Shown: in pieces, positions 24,490 through 31,942 of the stretch
Position numbering within the stretch: position 1 is the first letter of the stretch
How the letters are laid out: each line of letters opens with the position of its first letter
NCBI GenBank assembly: GCA_021162505.1
Contig: JAGGYO010000095.1
Location: 1 to 31,942 of the forward strand
Length of the DNA: 31,942 nt
From: a bacterium
GTDB taxonomy: Bacteria > AUK180
Reading direction: 5' to 3'
Position numbers and translations under genes: made by a program
The notes under the pieces: generated by a model
The model's input: only the letters and a program-made list of their open reading frames with translations
Told to the model about the DNA's origin: nothing
Databases searched by the model: none

Positions 24490-25933
24490 TATAGTTTTAT
24501 TGATCGTACTTCCTCTTGTATTTGCCTTTTTAATACCGATTTTTAAAGGACTTGGAAAATATGCTTCGAAGATCGTTACCATTCTTTCCATGTTAACGGG
24601 TATGGGCTTTGCCGTATATTTCTTTATTACACTTCAAGTTCCGGTAAAAGCTATATTGGGAGGATGGAAACCACCCTTTGGTATTGTCTTGGTTGGAGAT
24701 AAGCTTTCCCTGCTCTTTGTAATGATCATTTATATCCTTGCATTTTTGAACCTCTTCTTTTTTGATAATAATTTTAAAGAGCATTCGAAATTTTATACAC
24801 TATATAATATTGCCATAGCAGGAACAGCAGGAATGATCCTTACGGGTGACATTTTCAATATGTTCGTTTTCATTGAGATCACAGGCATTGCATTATATTC
24901 ATTGATCGCATATTCAGGCAAGGAACAGGCATTAAAAGGAAGCATAAAATATCTTATAATAGGATCTATGACCTCATTATTTTTATTATTAGGCGTAACC
25001 TTAGCATATCATATTTTAGGTAGTTTGAATCTTGCCCATATAAGTTCGAAGTTCTATCAAATCCCAAATAACTTGAAATTTCTTATATTATCATTGATCT
25101 TCACAAGTTTTTTTGTAGAAGCAGAGATTTTCCCATTCAATATGTGGGTACCAAATGCATATAAGGGAGCAAATATCCCCATAGCAGCACTATTAGCCGG
25201 TATCGTTTCCATTGCAGCAGGATATCTATTATTCAGATTCAGATATCTTTATGGCGGAATGAGGTCCTTTGGAAATATGCTTGTCTGGTTTGGCGTAATT
25301 ACAGTTGTAATCGGAGAATTTTCAGCATATTTTACTTATGATCTAAGAAAAATACTTGCCTTTTCATCAATAGGCCAAATGGGGTTGATCCTCATTGCCG
25401 CAGGTATAAGTAATGATCTCTCTGTATATGGTGGTTTCTTTCAGATCCTTTCGCATTCCATTGCCAAAATGCTCCTATTTTTATTAGCCGGGTTCATCAT
25501 CTATGAAGCAGGTACAGAAAATGTTAAAAAGATGGGAGGATTCGGAAAGAACCATCCTTATCTTACAGGGATATTCTTGATCGGCGCTTTATCCCTTGCC
25601 GGTATTCCCGGACTTATGGGATTTTGGGGCAAATTCAATATCGTTGGCGGCGGCATAGCGGCTGGACGGATACTTCCAATTTCCATTGTTCTTTTAGCAG
25701 CAATTGCAGAAAGCGTTTACCTTATACGAGTAGTTTTCCATCTGTTTAAAACAGATGAGGGAAAAATAATTGAAAAGAAAAAAATACCTCTTGGATATTT
25801 AATGGTCGTAATTTTACTATCATTGACGATCGTTGTTATTGGTGTCTATCCTCAATTATTGAATCAAGTTTTAAATGATGCAACAAAAATAATTATGAAT
25901 AGCGGGAGTTATATCCGCATGGTTCTCGGTTAA
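24482..25933 (+). CDS. mbxH: MBX complex subunit H (MrpD/NuoN-like antiporter subunit)
   Basis: 483 residues, about 14 TM helices, antiporter-like family of complex I and Mrp. TM5 carries Glu132 (MFVFIEITG). The TM7 position that is Lys in most antiporter-like subunits (KSAxxP) is Glu213 here (VEAEIFPFNMWVP, 212-224), a variant known to me from MBH/MBX-like proteins but worth checking. Later motifs: LRKILAFSSIGQMG and LAGIPGLMGFWGKF. It is the first of two such subunits, as in mbx operons. Confidence 0.92.
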   Translation: MNSIVLLIVLPLVFAFLIPIFKGLGKYASKIVTILSMLTGMGFAVYFFITLQVPVKAILGGWKPPFGIVLVGDKLSLLFVMIIYILAFLNLFFFDNNFKEHSKFYTLYNIAIAGTAGMILTGDIFNMFVFIEITGIALYSLIAYSGKEQALKGSIKYLIIGSMTSLFLLLGVTLAYHILGSLNLAHISSKFYQIPNNLKFLILSLIFTSFFVEAEIFPFNMWVPNAYKGANIPIAALLAGIVSIAAGYLLFRFRYLYGGMRSFGNMLVWFGVITVVIGEFSAYFTYDLRKILAFSSIGQMGLILIAAGISNDLSVYGGFFQILSHSIAKMLLFLLAGFIIYEAGTENVKKMGGFGKNHPYLTGIFLIGALSLAGIPGLMGFWGKFNIVGGGIAAGRILPISIVLLAAIAESVYLIRVVFHLFKTDEGKIIEKKKIPLGYLMVVILLSLTIVVIGVYPQLLNQVLNDATKIIMNSGSYIRMVLG

Positions 25934-25944
25934 AGGAGGTAATG

Positions 25945-27831
25945 ATGATAACATTCGGTACTATTGTCATCTTGGGTATATTGATCTCCCTTATAATTTG
26001 GCTGTTCTTTAGAGAAAATAAGGTAATTTCATGGATACTTTTTATTTTATACACCGGATTTTCCTTTGTCTTACTACTAAGATTATACGGGCAATGGCAA
26101 TATTATGAAGCATTTAAAAGCATCATTTATTTAGGTAATATTAAGATAAAATTTACCTTGCAAAACAATATGCTTGGATGGATATTCGCCATATTAATAT
26201 TCGGAATATCCTTTTTTAACGGATTATTTTCTTTGGGATTCTCAAAAAGTAAATACTCAAAGAATATTGTTCCACTCTGGACCTTAATTCTTTCAGCATC
26301 CATATTGATTCTGTTCGCAAAGGATTTTATATTGTTTTTTGTGGGTTGGGAATATTTGACCTGGCCGGTCTTTTTTATAGTGAATCAAGGAAAGAAAAAG
26401 TTCTATTCAGATTCTATGTATTATTTCGCTCTTAATGTATTGGGCGGTATGGCATTAATGCTTGGGATTTGGCTGGTTTTTAAGAATACTCAAACACTGG
26501 ATATCAAAACATCTATTTCAATCCTTCTTTCCCATAAAGCGAGTATTCACACATTTTGGTTATTGATACCGTTCTTTATTGCATTCTTAGTAAAATCCGC
26601 AGCCTATCCTTTTCATGTTTGGGCACCGCGAGCACATAGTTCGGCACCGGCGGATTTTAGTCCTTTCATTTCAGGAATAATGATAAAATTCGGTATTTTC
26701 GGAATACTATTGTTCATTTATCCCCTTTTATCAAAAGGATTTATTCCGGGAACCTATCACGGAGTTCCTACAACTGCATATTTTCTCTCATGGTTAGGAA
26801 TAATTACATCCATAGTAGCAACCGTATTAGCGTTTTCAGAAAATAATATGAAAAGGTTAATGGCATATTCATCTGTTGCGAATGTAGGATATATTTTAAC
26901 TGCGATTTTTTTAACTACCCCACTGGGCATAGAAGGCGGGATTTTTCATACCATTAACCATATGATATTCAAGGTTATTATATTTATAACACTTGCTGCG
27001 GTTTATTTTAGAACAGGAACTGCTGATATGAGTAAACTCGGCGGGATAGCATATAAAATGCCCATAACATTTATGACATTTTTGATTGGTATTATCGCAG
27101 CAGCAGGAATTTTCCCAATGAACGGATTTACATCCAAATGGATCATTTTTCAGGCAATATTGGAAAAACATTTTTATCTAATGGCGGTTGCAATGTTCTT
27201 TGCTTCAACCGGCGCATTTCTATATCTTTATAGAGCATTACACTCCATATTTTTGGGACAGATCAAACCTGAGCATAGGGACAGCGTAAAAGAAGTTCCG
27301 TTCTTAATGCAAATACCCATGTGGATAGGAATGATCTTGATAATTAGTATAGGAGTATTCCCCGGATTAGTATTAAAACCACTAATCCCATTTTTTAATT
27401 CTATTGGTCTGCCTGCAAAATATATATTAACTTCCTTGTCTAAATTACCGGGTTCATTCGGTCAACTCAATACGCTGAATGCTGCGATAATTTTTGGCTT
27501 TGCCGCCGTATTGGTTACTATACTATTTTTTGTGGTCGCGAAACATCATAAAAAACCGTTTATGGACAATTATACAGCAGGCGAAGATCCAAAGGATTGG
27601 GGAGTAGATGAAAATAGATATCAATTTGCATACGGTTTTTATCAACCCTTTGAAAAGAAATTTTTACCATTTTTCAAACGATCGGTTGATATGTTCTGGC
27701 AATACTTTGGTTTTTATACAAAGCATCTTGGAGAATGGTTCAATAATATCTTTAAAGATGATAATAACTTTGGCTATATCGCCATTATCGGCATTGTCAT
27801 CATTTTCATATTCGGAGGTTTTGTCCTATGA
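25945..27831 (+). CDS. mbxH': MBX complex subunit H' (second antiporter-like subunit, NuoL/NuoM-like)
   Basis: 628 residues from the second ATG of an ATG-ATG pair; AAGGAGG lies five bases before 25945 and only two before 25942. Around 14 TM helices. Here the ion-path residues are canonical: Glu at about 137 (VGWEYLTWP) and Lys at about 218 (VKSAAYPFHVWAPRA). A C-terminal extension after about 530 (DNYTAGE, an amphipathic stretch, a last TM helix) resembles the lateral helix of NuoL-type subunits that ties pump modules together. Overlaps mbxM by 4 bases. Confidence 0.9.
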   Translation: MITFGTIVILGILISLIIWLFFRENKVISWILFILYTGFSFVLLLRLYGQWQYYEAFKSIIYLGNIKIKFTLQNNMLGWIFAILIFGISFFNGLFSLGFSKSKYSKNIVPLWTLILSASILILFAKDFILFFVGWEYLTWPVFFIVNQGKKKFYSDSMYYFALNVLGGMALMLGIWLVFKNTQTLDIKTSISILLSHKASIHTFWLLIPFFIAFLVKSAAYPFHVWAPRAHSSAPADFSPFISGIMIKFGIFGILLFIYPLLSKGFIPGTYHGVPTTAYFLSWLGIITSIVATVLAFSENNMKRLMAYSSVANVGYILTAIFLTTPLGIEGGIFHTINHMIFKVIIFITLAAVYFRTGTADMSKLGGIAYKMPITFMTFLIGIIAAAGIFPMNGFTSKWIIFQAILEKHFYLMAVAMFFASTGAFLYLYRALHSIFLGQIKPEHRDSVKEVPFLMQIPMWIGMILIISIGVFPGLVLKPLIPFFNSIGLPAKYILTSLSKLPGSFGQLNTLNAAIIFGFAAVLVTILFFVVAKHHKKPFMDNYTAGEDPKDWGVDENRYQFAYGFYQPFEKKFLPFFKRSVDMFWQYFGFYTKHLGEWFNNIFKDDNNFGYIAIIGIVIIFIFGGFVL

Positions 27832-28721
27832 TCTTTTTAATATTATTAAAAGCGTTTCTTATTACATTATGGGTTGTCTTTATAGGACTTTTATTTTTGG
27901 GAATTGGCAGAAAGATCACTGCGAGGATACAAAAAAGATACGGTCCTCCATTTTATCAGCAATTTATTGATGTGATAAAACTCTTGGCAAAGGAATCAAT
28001 CTGGCATCACTGGATAATGATATTGGGAGCAATAATGGCACTGGGCGGCTTGATTGCTACAGCTTTACATGTCCCTATTGCGGGAATTCTTCCCTATGAT
28101 TCCAATGGACCTATATTTTTGGTATTGTATTTATCCGCTATTGGATATTTAGGCATGGCAATGGGTGTTTCTGCGTCCGGTAATCCAAATGCTCCGCTCG
28201 GTATAGGCAGGGCATTGACACTTATGCTCGGTTATGAAATTCCCTTTGCAGCAGTATTGATCATTTTCATGGGATTAACCAAGAGTTCATATTTTTTACA
28301 GATCGCTCAGAGTCAAGCCGGAGGAATATTGCACTGGAATTTTATTCGATACCCGCTTGCTTTTATCGGTGCTGAAATTGCAGTGCAGGCAATGATGGCG
28401 GAAAAACCTTTTGATCAAATGATCGCGCCAGCTGAAATAGCATCAGGTCCATTGGTTGAATGGCCCGGAAAGTTTTTGGGACTTGGTATGATACAAATGG
28501 GAGTTTCGGTTTTTATTGAAACAGCAATAATTACAAACTTATTCTTGGGACCATCACATAATATATTAGATTTTACGCTTAAACAATTCGGAATATATTT
28601 TATTGCACTTTGTATTAATGCAGTAATGCCAAGATTTAAAATTGAAAATGCAGCAATATACCTTTGGACAATTCCTTTGGGTCTGGGGTTATTACAGATG
28701 TTAATAACCTTCGTGTTATAG
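27828..28721 (+). CDS. mbxM: MBX complex subunit M (NuoH-like)
   Basis: 297 residues, eight TM helices. NuoH-family signatures: RKITARIQKRYGPPFYQQF (residues about 27-45) and ALTLMLGYEIPFAAVLI (about 129-145), plus the conserved Glu of IGAEIAVQAMMAEKPFD. NuoH/MbhM anchors the peripheral arm and forms the entrance of the coupling path. It lies between the pump subunits and the electron-transfer subunits. Confidence 0.93.
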   Translation: MIFLILLKAFLITLWVVFIGLLFLGIGRKITARIQKRYGPPFYQQFIDVIKLLAKESIWHHWIMILGAIMALGGLIATALHVPIAGILPYDSNGPIFLVLYLSAIGYLGMAMGVSASGNPNAPLGIGRALTLMLGYEIPFAAVLIIFMGLTKSSYFLQIAQSQAGGILHWNFIRYPLAFIGAEIAVQAMMAEKPFDQMIAPAEIASGPLVEWPGKFLGLGMIQMGVSVFIETAIITNLFLGPSHNILDFTLKQFGIYFIALCINAVMPRFKIENAAIYLWTIPLGLGLLQMLITFVL

Positions 28722-28730
28722 GAGGACAAT

Positions 28731-29297
28731 ATGTTAGATAAGATACAAAAAGATAGAGAGAAAAGACAATCCGCATGGGAAGCAGTGATCAATTATTTTA
28801 GAAAAAGATCATTATACATGCTTCATTATTGCACCGGCTGCGGAGCAATAGAATTACCTCCTATTATGACATCTCGGTGGGATATGGAGAGATTCGGTAT
28901 TGCTCCAATGGCAACACCTCGCCAAGCAGATATTTTATTGGTAACCGGTTATGCTTCCCAGAAAACGATTAAAAGATTGATCTATACTTATGAACAAATG
29001 CCAAATCCCAAATGGGTACTGGGTTTCGGTTCATGCACTATAAACGGCGGTATATATTGGGATTCGTACAATGTTATTAATAAATTGGATCGATATATTC
29101 CGATTGACCTTTTCATCTCCGGTTGTATGCCCCGTCCACAGTCAATTCTTTCTGCAATGAAAAAATTACAGGAAATGATAGGCAAAGGTGAAGCAAAGGG
29201 ATACGAGAGGTATAAACAAAATTATGAATGGTATAAAAAAAACCAAAGAAAACTTTTGGAAAGAGAAACACCTTTTTTAGATGGAGGTGAAAAATGA
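28731..29297 (+). CDS. mbxJ: MBX complex subunit J (NuoB-like, proximal [4Fe-4S])
   Basis: 188 residues. All four ligands of the proximal cluster are present: Cys34 and Cys37 (YCTGCGAIE), Cys102 (GSCTINGG) and Cys132 (SGCMPRP). This is the small subunit that contacts the L subunit. Ribosome site AGGAGG. The Lys-rich C-terminal tail (about 155-188) is longer than in typical NuoB. Overlaps mbxK by 4 bases. Confidence 0.93.
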   Translation: MLDKIQKDREKRQSAWEAVINYFRKRSLYMLHYCTGCGAIELPPIMTSRWDMERFGIAPMATPRQADILLVTGYASQKTIKRLIYTYEQMPNPKWVLGFGSCTINGGIYWDSYNVINKLDRYIPIDLFISGCMPRPQSILSAMKKLQEMIGKGEAKGYERYKQNYEWYKKNQRKLLERETPFLDGGEK

Positions 29298-29779
29298 AAA
29301 TAAAAGAAATGCTTGAAAATATTAAAAAAGAGTTCCCTTATATCGGAACGGAAATTCAAGAAGAAAAGCAAGCAAGAATATATGTTTGTAATGATAAATT
29401 CTTAAATATTTTAACCTATTTGAGAAATGAAAAATTTGAACATCTTGCAAATATTTTTGCTATTGATTGGATAGATGAAAAGGAATTTGAGATCAACTAC
29501 AATCTCTGGTCATACGAATATCTTGTATCCATCATCGTAAAAGTAAGGATACCTAGAGACAAAGCAAAGATACCAACTGCTTTGAATATTTGGGACCACG
29601 CACAGATCTATGAAAGAGAGGTCCATGAATTTTTTGGAATAGAGTTCATTGGAAATCCGGATCTTTCACCATTATTTTTGCATAATTGGAAGGATCTCCC
29701 ACCAATGAGAAAGGACTTTGATACGGAGGCATTCTCCAGAAAAGCATTTGATGTGGGAGAAAGGGAGGGTGAAAAATGA
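29294..29779 (+). CDS. mbxK: MBX complex subunit K (NuoC-like)
   Basis: 161 residues, NuoC/30-kDa family: IFAIDWIDE (55-63), then VRIPRDKAKIPTA and the signature YEREVHEFFGIEF (103-115) followed by LPPMRKDF. It has no cofactor and is structural, linking J, L and N in the peripheral arm. Overlaps mbxL by 4 bases. Confidence 0.92.
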   Translation: MKIKEMLENIKKEFPYIGTEIQEEKQARIYVCNDKFLNILTYLRNEKFEHLANIFAIDWIDEKEFEINYNLWSYEYLVSIIVKVRIPRDKAKIPTALNIWDHAQIYEREVHEFFGIEFIGNPDLSPLFLHNWKDLPPMRKDFDTEAFSRKAFDVGEREGEK

Positions 29780-30927
29780 TCGATAGATTTACAGAATTAA
29801 AAAAAATTGCTCAAAAAGACGGACATGTCCTATACAACATTTTCTTTGGACCGAATCATCCCGGCATGAATGGAAACTTTGGTTATGTTCTGGATATGGT
29901 AGGCAGTCAAGTGGTGGATGTAAGATTAAATGCAGGACAATTACATCGTGGATTTGAAAAACTTATGGAAAAGAGATTATGGGTTCAAAATTTTTCCCTT
30001 ATCCCGCGCGTCTGTGTTGTTGATCCGGATCCAAATGAGGTGGCATACGCTACAACTGCGGAGAAACTGGCAGACATTGATATACCTAAAAGAGCAAAGT
30101 ATATTAGAACAATAACACTTGAAATGTCAAGGATGACATCTTTACTTATGGGAATGGGTTCAGTCGGTGGTGCAACAGGGCTTTATACAATAATGTATTG
30201 GATGCTTTCAGATCGAGATTATTTACTTGATATGTTCGAATGGCTAACAGGCGGCAGGGTTTACCATATTTTTAATTTGATCGGCGGAGTTAGAAGAGAT
30301 TTTCCTGAAGGTTGGATCGATAAAATATTAGAACTTATGGATTATTTTGAAAATAAGCTCAAAGAATATGATCATCTTCTATATAATAATCCTATTATTG
30401 TTAAAAGATTGGAAGGCCTTGCTCCAATTACCGGAGATGAAGCGAAAAAATGGGGAGTTACGGGACCTAATCTAAGAGCAACCGGTGTCAGATCCGATAT
30501 CCGAATTGATTATCCTTATGCTGCGTATAATGAGGTTGAAGTAAATATTCCTATCCAAGAAGATGCCAAAGGTGATGCATTGGCAAGAGCAATACAGGTA
30601 AGATTGGAGTTTGAGGAAAGTATAAATATCATTAGAAAAGCAATTAAGCAATTACCAGAAGGACCGGTGAGGGTAAAAATTGGTAATCCATTAAAATTAA
30701 GAATTCCAAAGGGCGAAGCTTATACAAAAATTGAATCTTCAAAAGGTGAATTCGGCTATTATATTGTATCGGATGGTGGAATAAAACCTTATAGGGTCTC
30801 TGTTAGAGGGCCGTCATTACCGGTGGGATTATTTCTTTGTAAAAGAGATCTACCGAAAATTAGAATTGAAGATGTTGCCTTGTGGATGAATACATATAGT
30901 ATTTGTGCGCCTGACTTTGATAGATAG
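29776..30927 (+). CDS. mbxL: MBX complex subunit L (NuoD / [NiFe]-hydrogenase large-subunit-like, no NiFe site)
   Basis: 383 residues, related to NuoD and MbhL: FGPNHPG (24-30), LNAGQLHRGFEKLME, SRMTSLLMG, GVTGPNLRATGVRSDIR. In [NiFe] hydrogenases the metal is held by two CxxC pairs. Here each pair has lost its second Cys: Cys80-Val-Val-Asp83 (PRVCVVDPD) and Cys377-Ala-Pro-Asp380 (SICAPDFDR at the C-terminus). So no NiFe centre is expected. This CxxD/CxxD state fits MBX/MBS, the sulfane-sulfur reductase family described in Pyrococcus, rather than a hydrogenase. The protein ends right after the second motif, with no maturation peptide. Confidence 0.93.
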   Translation: MIDRFTELKKIAQKDGHVLYNIFFGPNHPGMNGNFGYVLDMVGSQVVDVRLNAGQLHRGFEKLMEKRLWVQNFSLIPRVCVVDPDPNEVAYATTAEKLADIDIPKRAKYIRTITLEMSRMTSLLMGMGSVGGATGLYTIMYWMLSDRDYLLDMFEWLTGGRVYHIFNLIGGVRRDFPEGWIDKILELMDYFENKLKEYDHLLYNNPIIVKRLEGLAPITGDEAKKWGVTGPNLRATGVRSDIRIDYPYAAYNEVEVNIPIQEDAKGDALARAIQVRLEFEESINIIRKAIKQLPEGPVRVKIGNPLKLRIPKGEAYTKIESSKGEFGYYIVSDGGIKPYRVSVRGPSLPVGLFLCKRDLPKIRIEDVALWMNTYSICAPDFDR

Positions 30928-30936
30928 GAGGTAAAA

Positions 30937-31942
30937 ATGGCTATTGAAAACAAGAATTTACTATCTCCCTTTAAAGCATTGAAAAATCTTTTTAAGAAAC
31001 CGCTTACAGTGAGATTTCCGAAAGAAGATCTGAATGTTTTTCCCATTCCGGGAGTATCACCAAATTATAGAGGATTACATACAAATGATCTGGAAAAATG
31101 TATCGGTTGCGGAACATGTGCTGACATTTGCCCCACAGATGCTATTAGAATGATAGAATATCCTGATTTAGTTCCAAAAGAAGGAGAATTACCGAGAAGA
31201 CCCACTATTGATTACGGGAGATGCTGCTTTTGCGGATATTGTGTAGATGTCTGTACCACAGGATCGCTATCAATGTCAAGGGATTATATACATATTGTTC
31301 CGACACCCAAAGTAAAGGACCCGAATAAGGAAGTTACGCTTATCAAAGATAGTTTTATTATTAAACCGACGGAAGAACATGGGGACAATATCGGTTATTT
31401 CACACCCGATGAATATAGTTGGCTGGATCTTGAAAGAGTAAAAATGGAAGGATTGCATACTGAAAAGAGAAGCGATTCATTTATTGAAATAGTAAAGGGA
31501 TTTTCAAAAGAGCAAGCGGAAAAAGAAGCATCAAGATGTGTAGAATGCGGTGTTTGTACCGAAACTTGTCCGGCACAGATGAATATTCCGGAATATATTC
31601 ATGCAATATGGGATCATGACCTGAAAGAATCGGTTAGGGAAATTTATAAGACCAACCCATTACCCAATGTTTGCGGTCGTGTCTGTACACATAAATGTGA
31701 AACTGTTTGTTCACTTTCACACAGAGGTGAAGCGGTAGCAATCCGATGGTTAAAAAGGTATGCTGTTGATAATCTTGATTATGAGGATGTGAAAAAAGTT
31801 GCAGCACACGGTGCGATAAAAGCAAAAAATAAAAAGGTATCAATTATTGGCGCAGGTCCAGCAGGATTAAGTGCAGCATACTATCTTTCATTAATGGGAT
31901 ATGAAATTACAATATATGAAAAAATGTCCCTTGCAGGTGGAG
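30937..31942 (+). CDS. mbxN: MBX subunit N (NuoI-like ferredoxin) fused to GltD/NfnB-type flavoprotein (partial)
   Basis: 335 codons, open to the window end. Residues 1-135 are the NuoI/MbhN-like subunit with two [4Fe-4S] motifs: Cys55-58-61-65 (CIGCGTCADICP) and Cys96-99-102-106. After a linker, about 195-265 is a GltD/NfnB-type Cys-rich helical domain (CVECGVCTETCP, Cys201-204-207-211, and CGRVCTHKCETVC from 246), followed by the start of an FAD-binding Rossmann fold (IIGAGPAGLSAA, Gly305, Gly307, Gly310). So ferredoxin-like electron entry and a pyridine-nucleotide flavoprotein occupy one chain. GGAGG precedes the ATG. The NAD(P) half lies outside the window. Confidence 0.9.
   Translation, partial: MAIENKNLLSPFKALKNLFKKPLTVRFPKEDLNVFPIPGVSPNYRGLHTNDLEKCIGCGTCADICPTDAIRMIEYPDLVPKEGELPRRPTIDYGRCCFCGYCVDVCTTGSLSMSRDYIHIVPTPKVKDPNKEVTLIKDSFIIKPTEEHGDNIGYFTPDEYSWLDLERVKMEGLHTEKRSDSFIEIVKGFSKEQAEKEASRCVECGVCTETCPAQMNIPEYIHAIWDHDLKESVREIYKTNPLPNVCGRVCTHKCETVCSLSHRGEAVAIRWLKRYAVDNLDYEDVKKVAAHGAIKAKNKKVSIIGAGPAGLSAAYYLSLMGYEITIYEKMSLAGG

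Noticed and set aside
22016..30927. Annotation of the operon as membrane-bound [NiFe] hydrogenase (mbh) or complex I
   Set aside because: The L subunit has CxxD in place of both CxxC motifs, and the gene order and duplicated H subunit match mbx; no NuoEFG genes are present.
1..31942. CRISPR arrays, insertion sequences, prophage or rRNA genes
   Set aside because: No regularly spaced repeats, transposase or phage genes, terminal inverted repeats or rRNA sequence were seen on either strand.

Overview
The window is about 32 kb of AT-rich bacterial DNA. It encodes a TonB-dependent receptor, several lipoproteins with lipoboxes and putative outer-membrane beta-barrels, so the host has an outer membrane. 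The 13-subunit ferredoxin-linked membrane complex, the Rex regulator and the absence of any oxygen-respiration gene suggest a fermentative or sulfur/ferredoxin-dependent anaerobe. The sequence alone does not identify the phylum; an uncultured, deep-branching Gram-negative anaerobe is a reasonable guess. Eleven convincing sigma70-type promoters (TTGaca, 16-17 bp, TATAAT) can be read directly and fit the gene layout.

Left part (1-5750, nearly all on the minus strand): a truncated exported beta-barrel-like protein; a DUF2723-type membrane glycosyltransferase whose start lies 8 bp after a tRNA-Leu/tRNA-Thr pair; a small lipoprotein; and an operon of a CHASE2 class III adenylate cyclase followed by an HDDC2/YfbR-like HD-family hydrolase.

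Central signalling operon (5755-12687, plus strand): macro-domain hydrolase, stand-alone receiver, receiver fused to degenerate GGDEF and EAL domains, TonB-dependent receptor, COG2984-type periplasmic binding protein, and a HAMP sensor histidine kinase. All junctions overlap or abut. It reads as one envelope-sensing circuit: outer-membrane uptake or binding, periplasmic binding, kinase, two receivers.

Middle part (12691-21182) is a mixed accessory region: an exported barrel-like protein, an NlpC/P60 lipoprotein, a beta-propeller-like lipoprotein, a tiny Cys-rich protein, two tandem TPM-domain proteins, a nucleotidyltransferase and its usual small partner, a phospholipase D-like lipoprotein and a TPR protein. 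Two genes here appear to have leaderless transcripts.

Right part (21265-31942, plus strand): a perfect consensus promoter, with a perfect 24-bp palindrome on its start site, drives rex and then a complete mbx-type operon in the order A-B-C-D-F-G-H-H'-M-J-K-L-N. The L subunit has CxxD in place of both [NiFe]-binding CxxC motifs, so this is an MBX/MBS-type complex, not a hydrogenase. The last subunit, NuoI-like N, is fused to a GltD/NfnB-type flavoprotein module that runs off the window. This suggests a redox-controlled, ion-pumping complex that links ferredoxin to NAD(P) or sulfur. It is the most striking system in the window.
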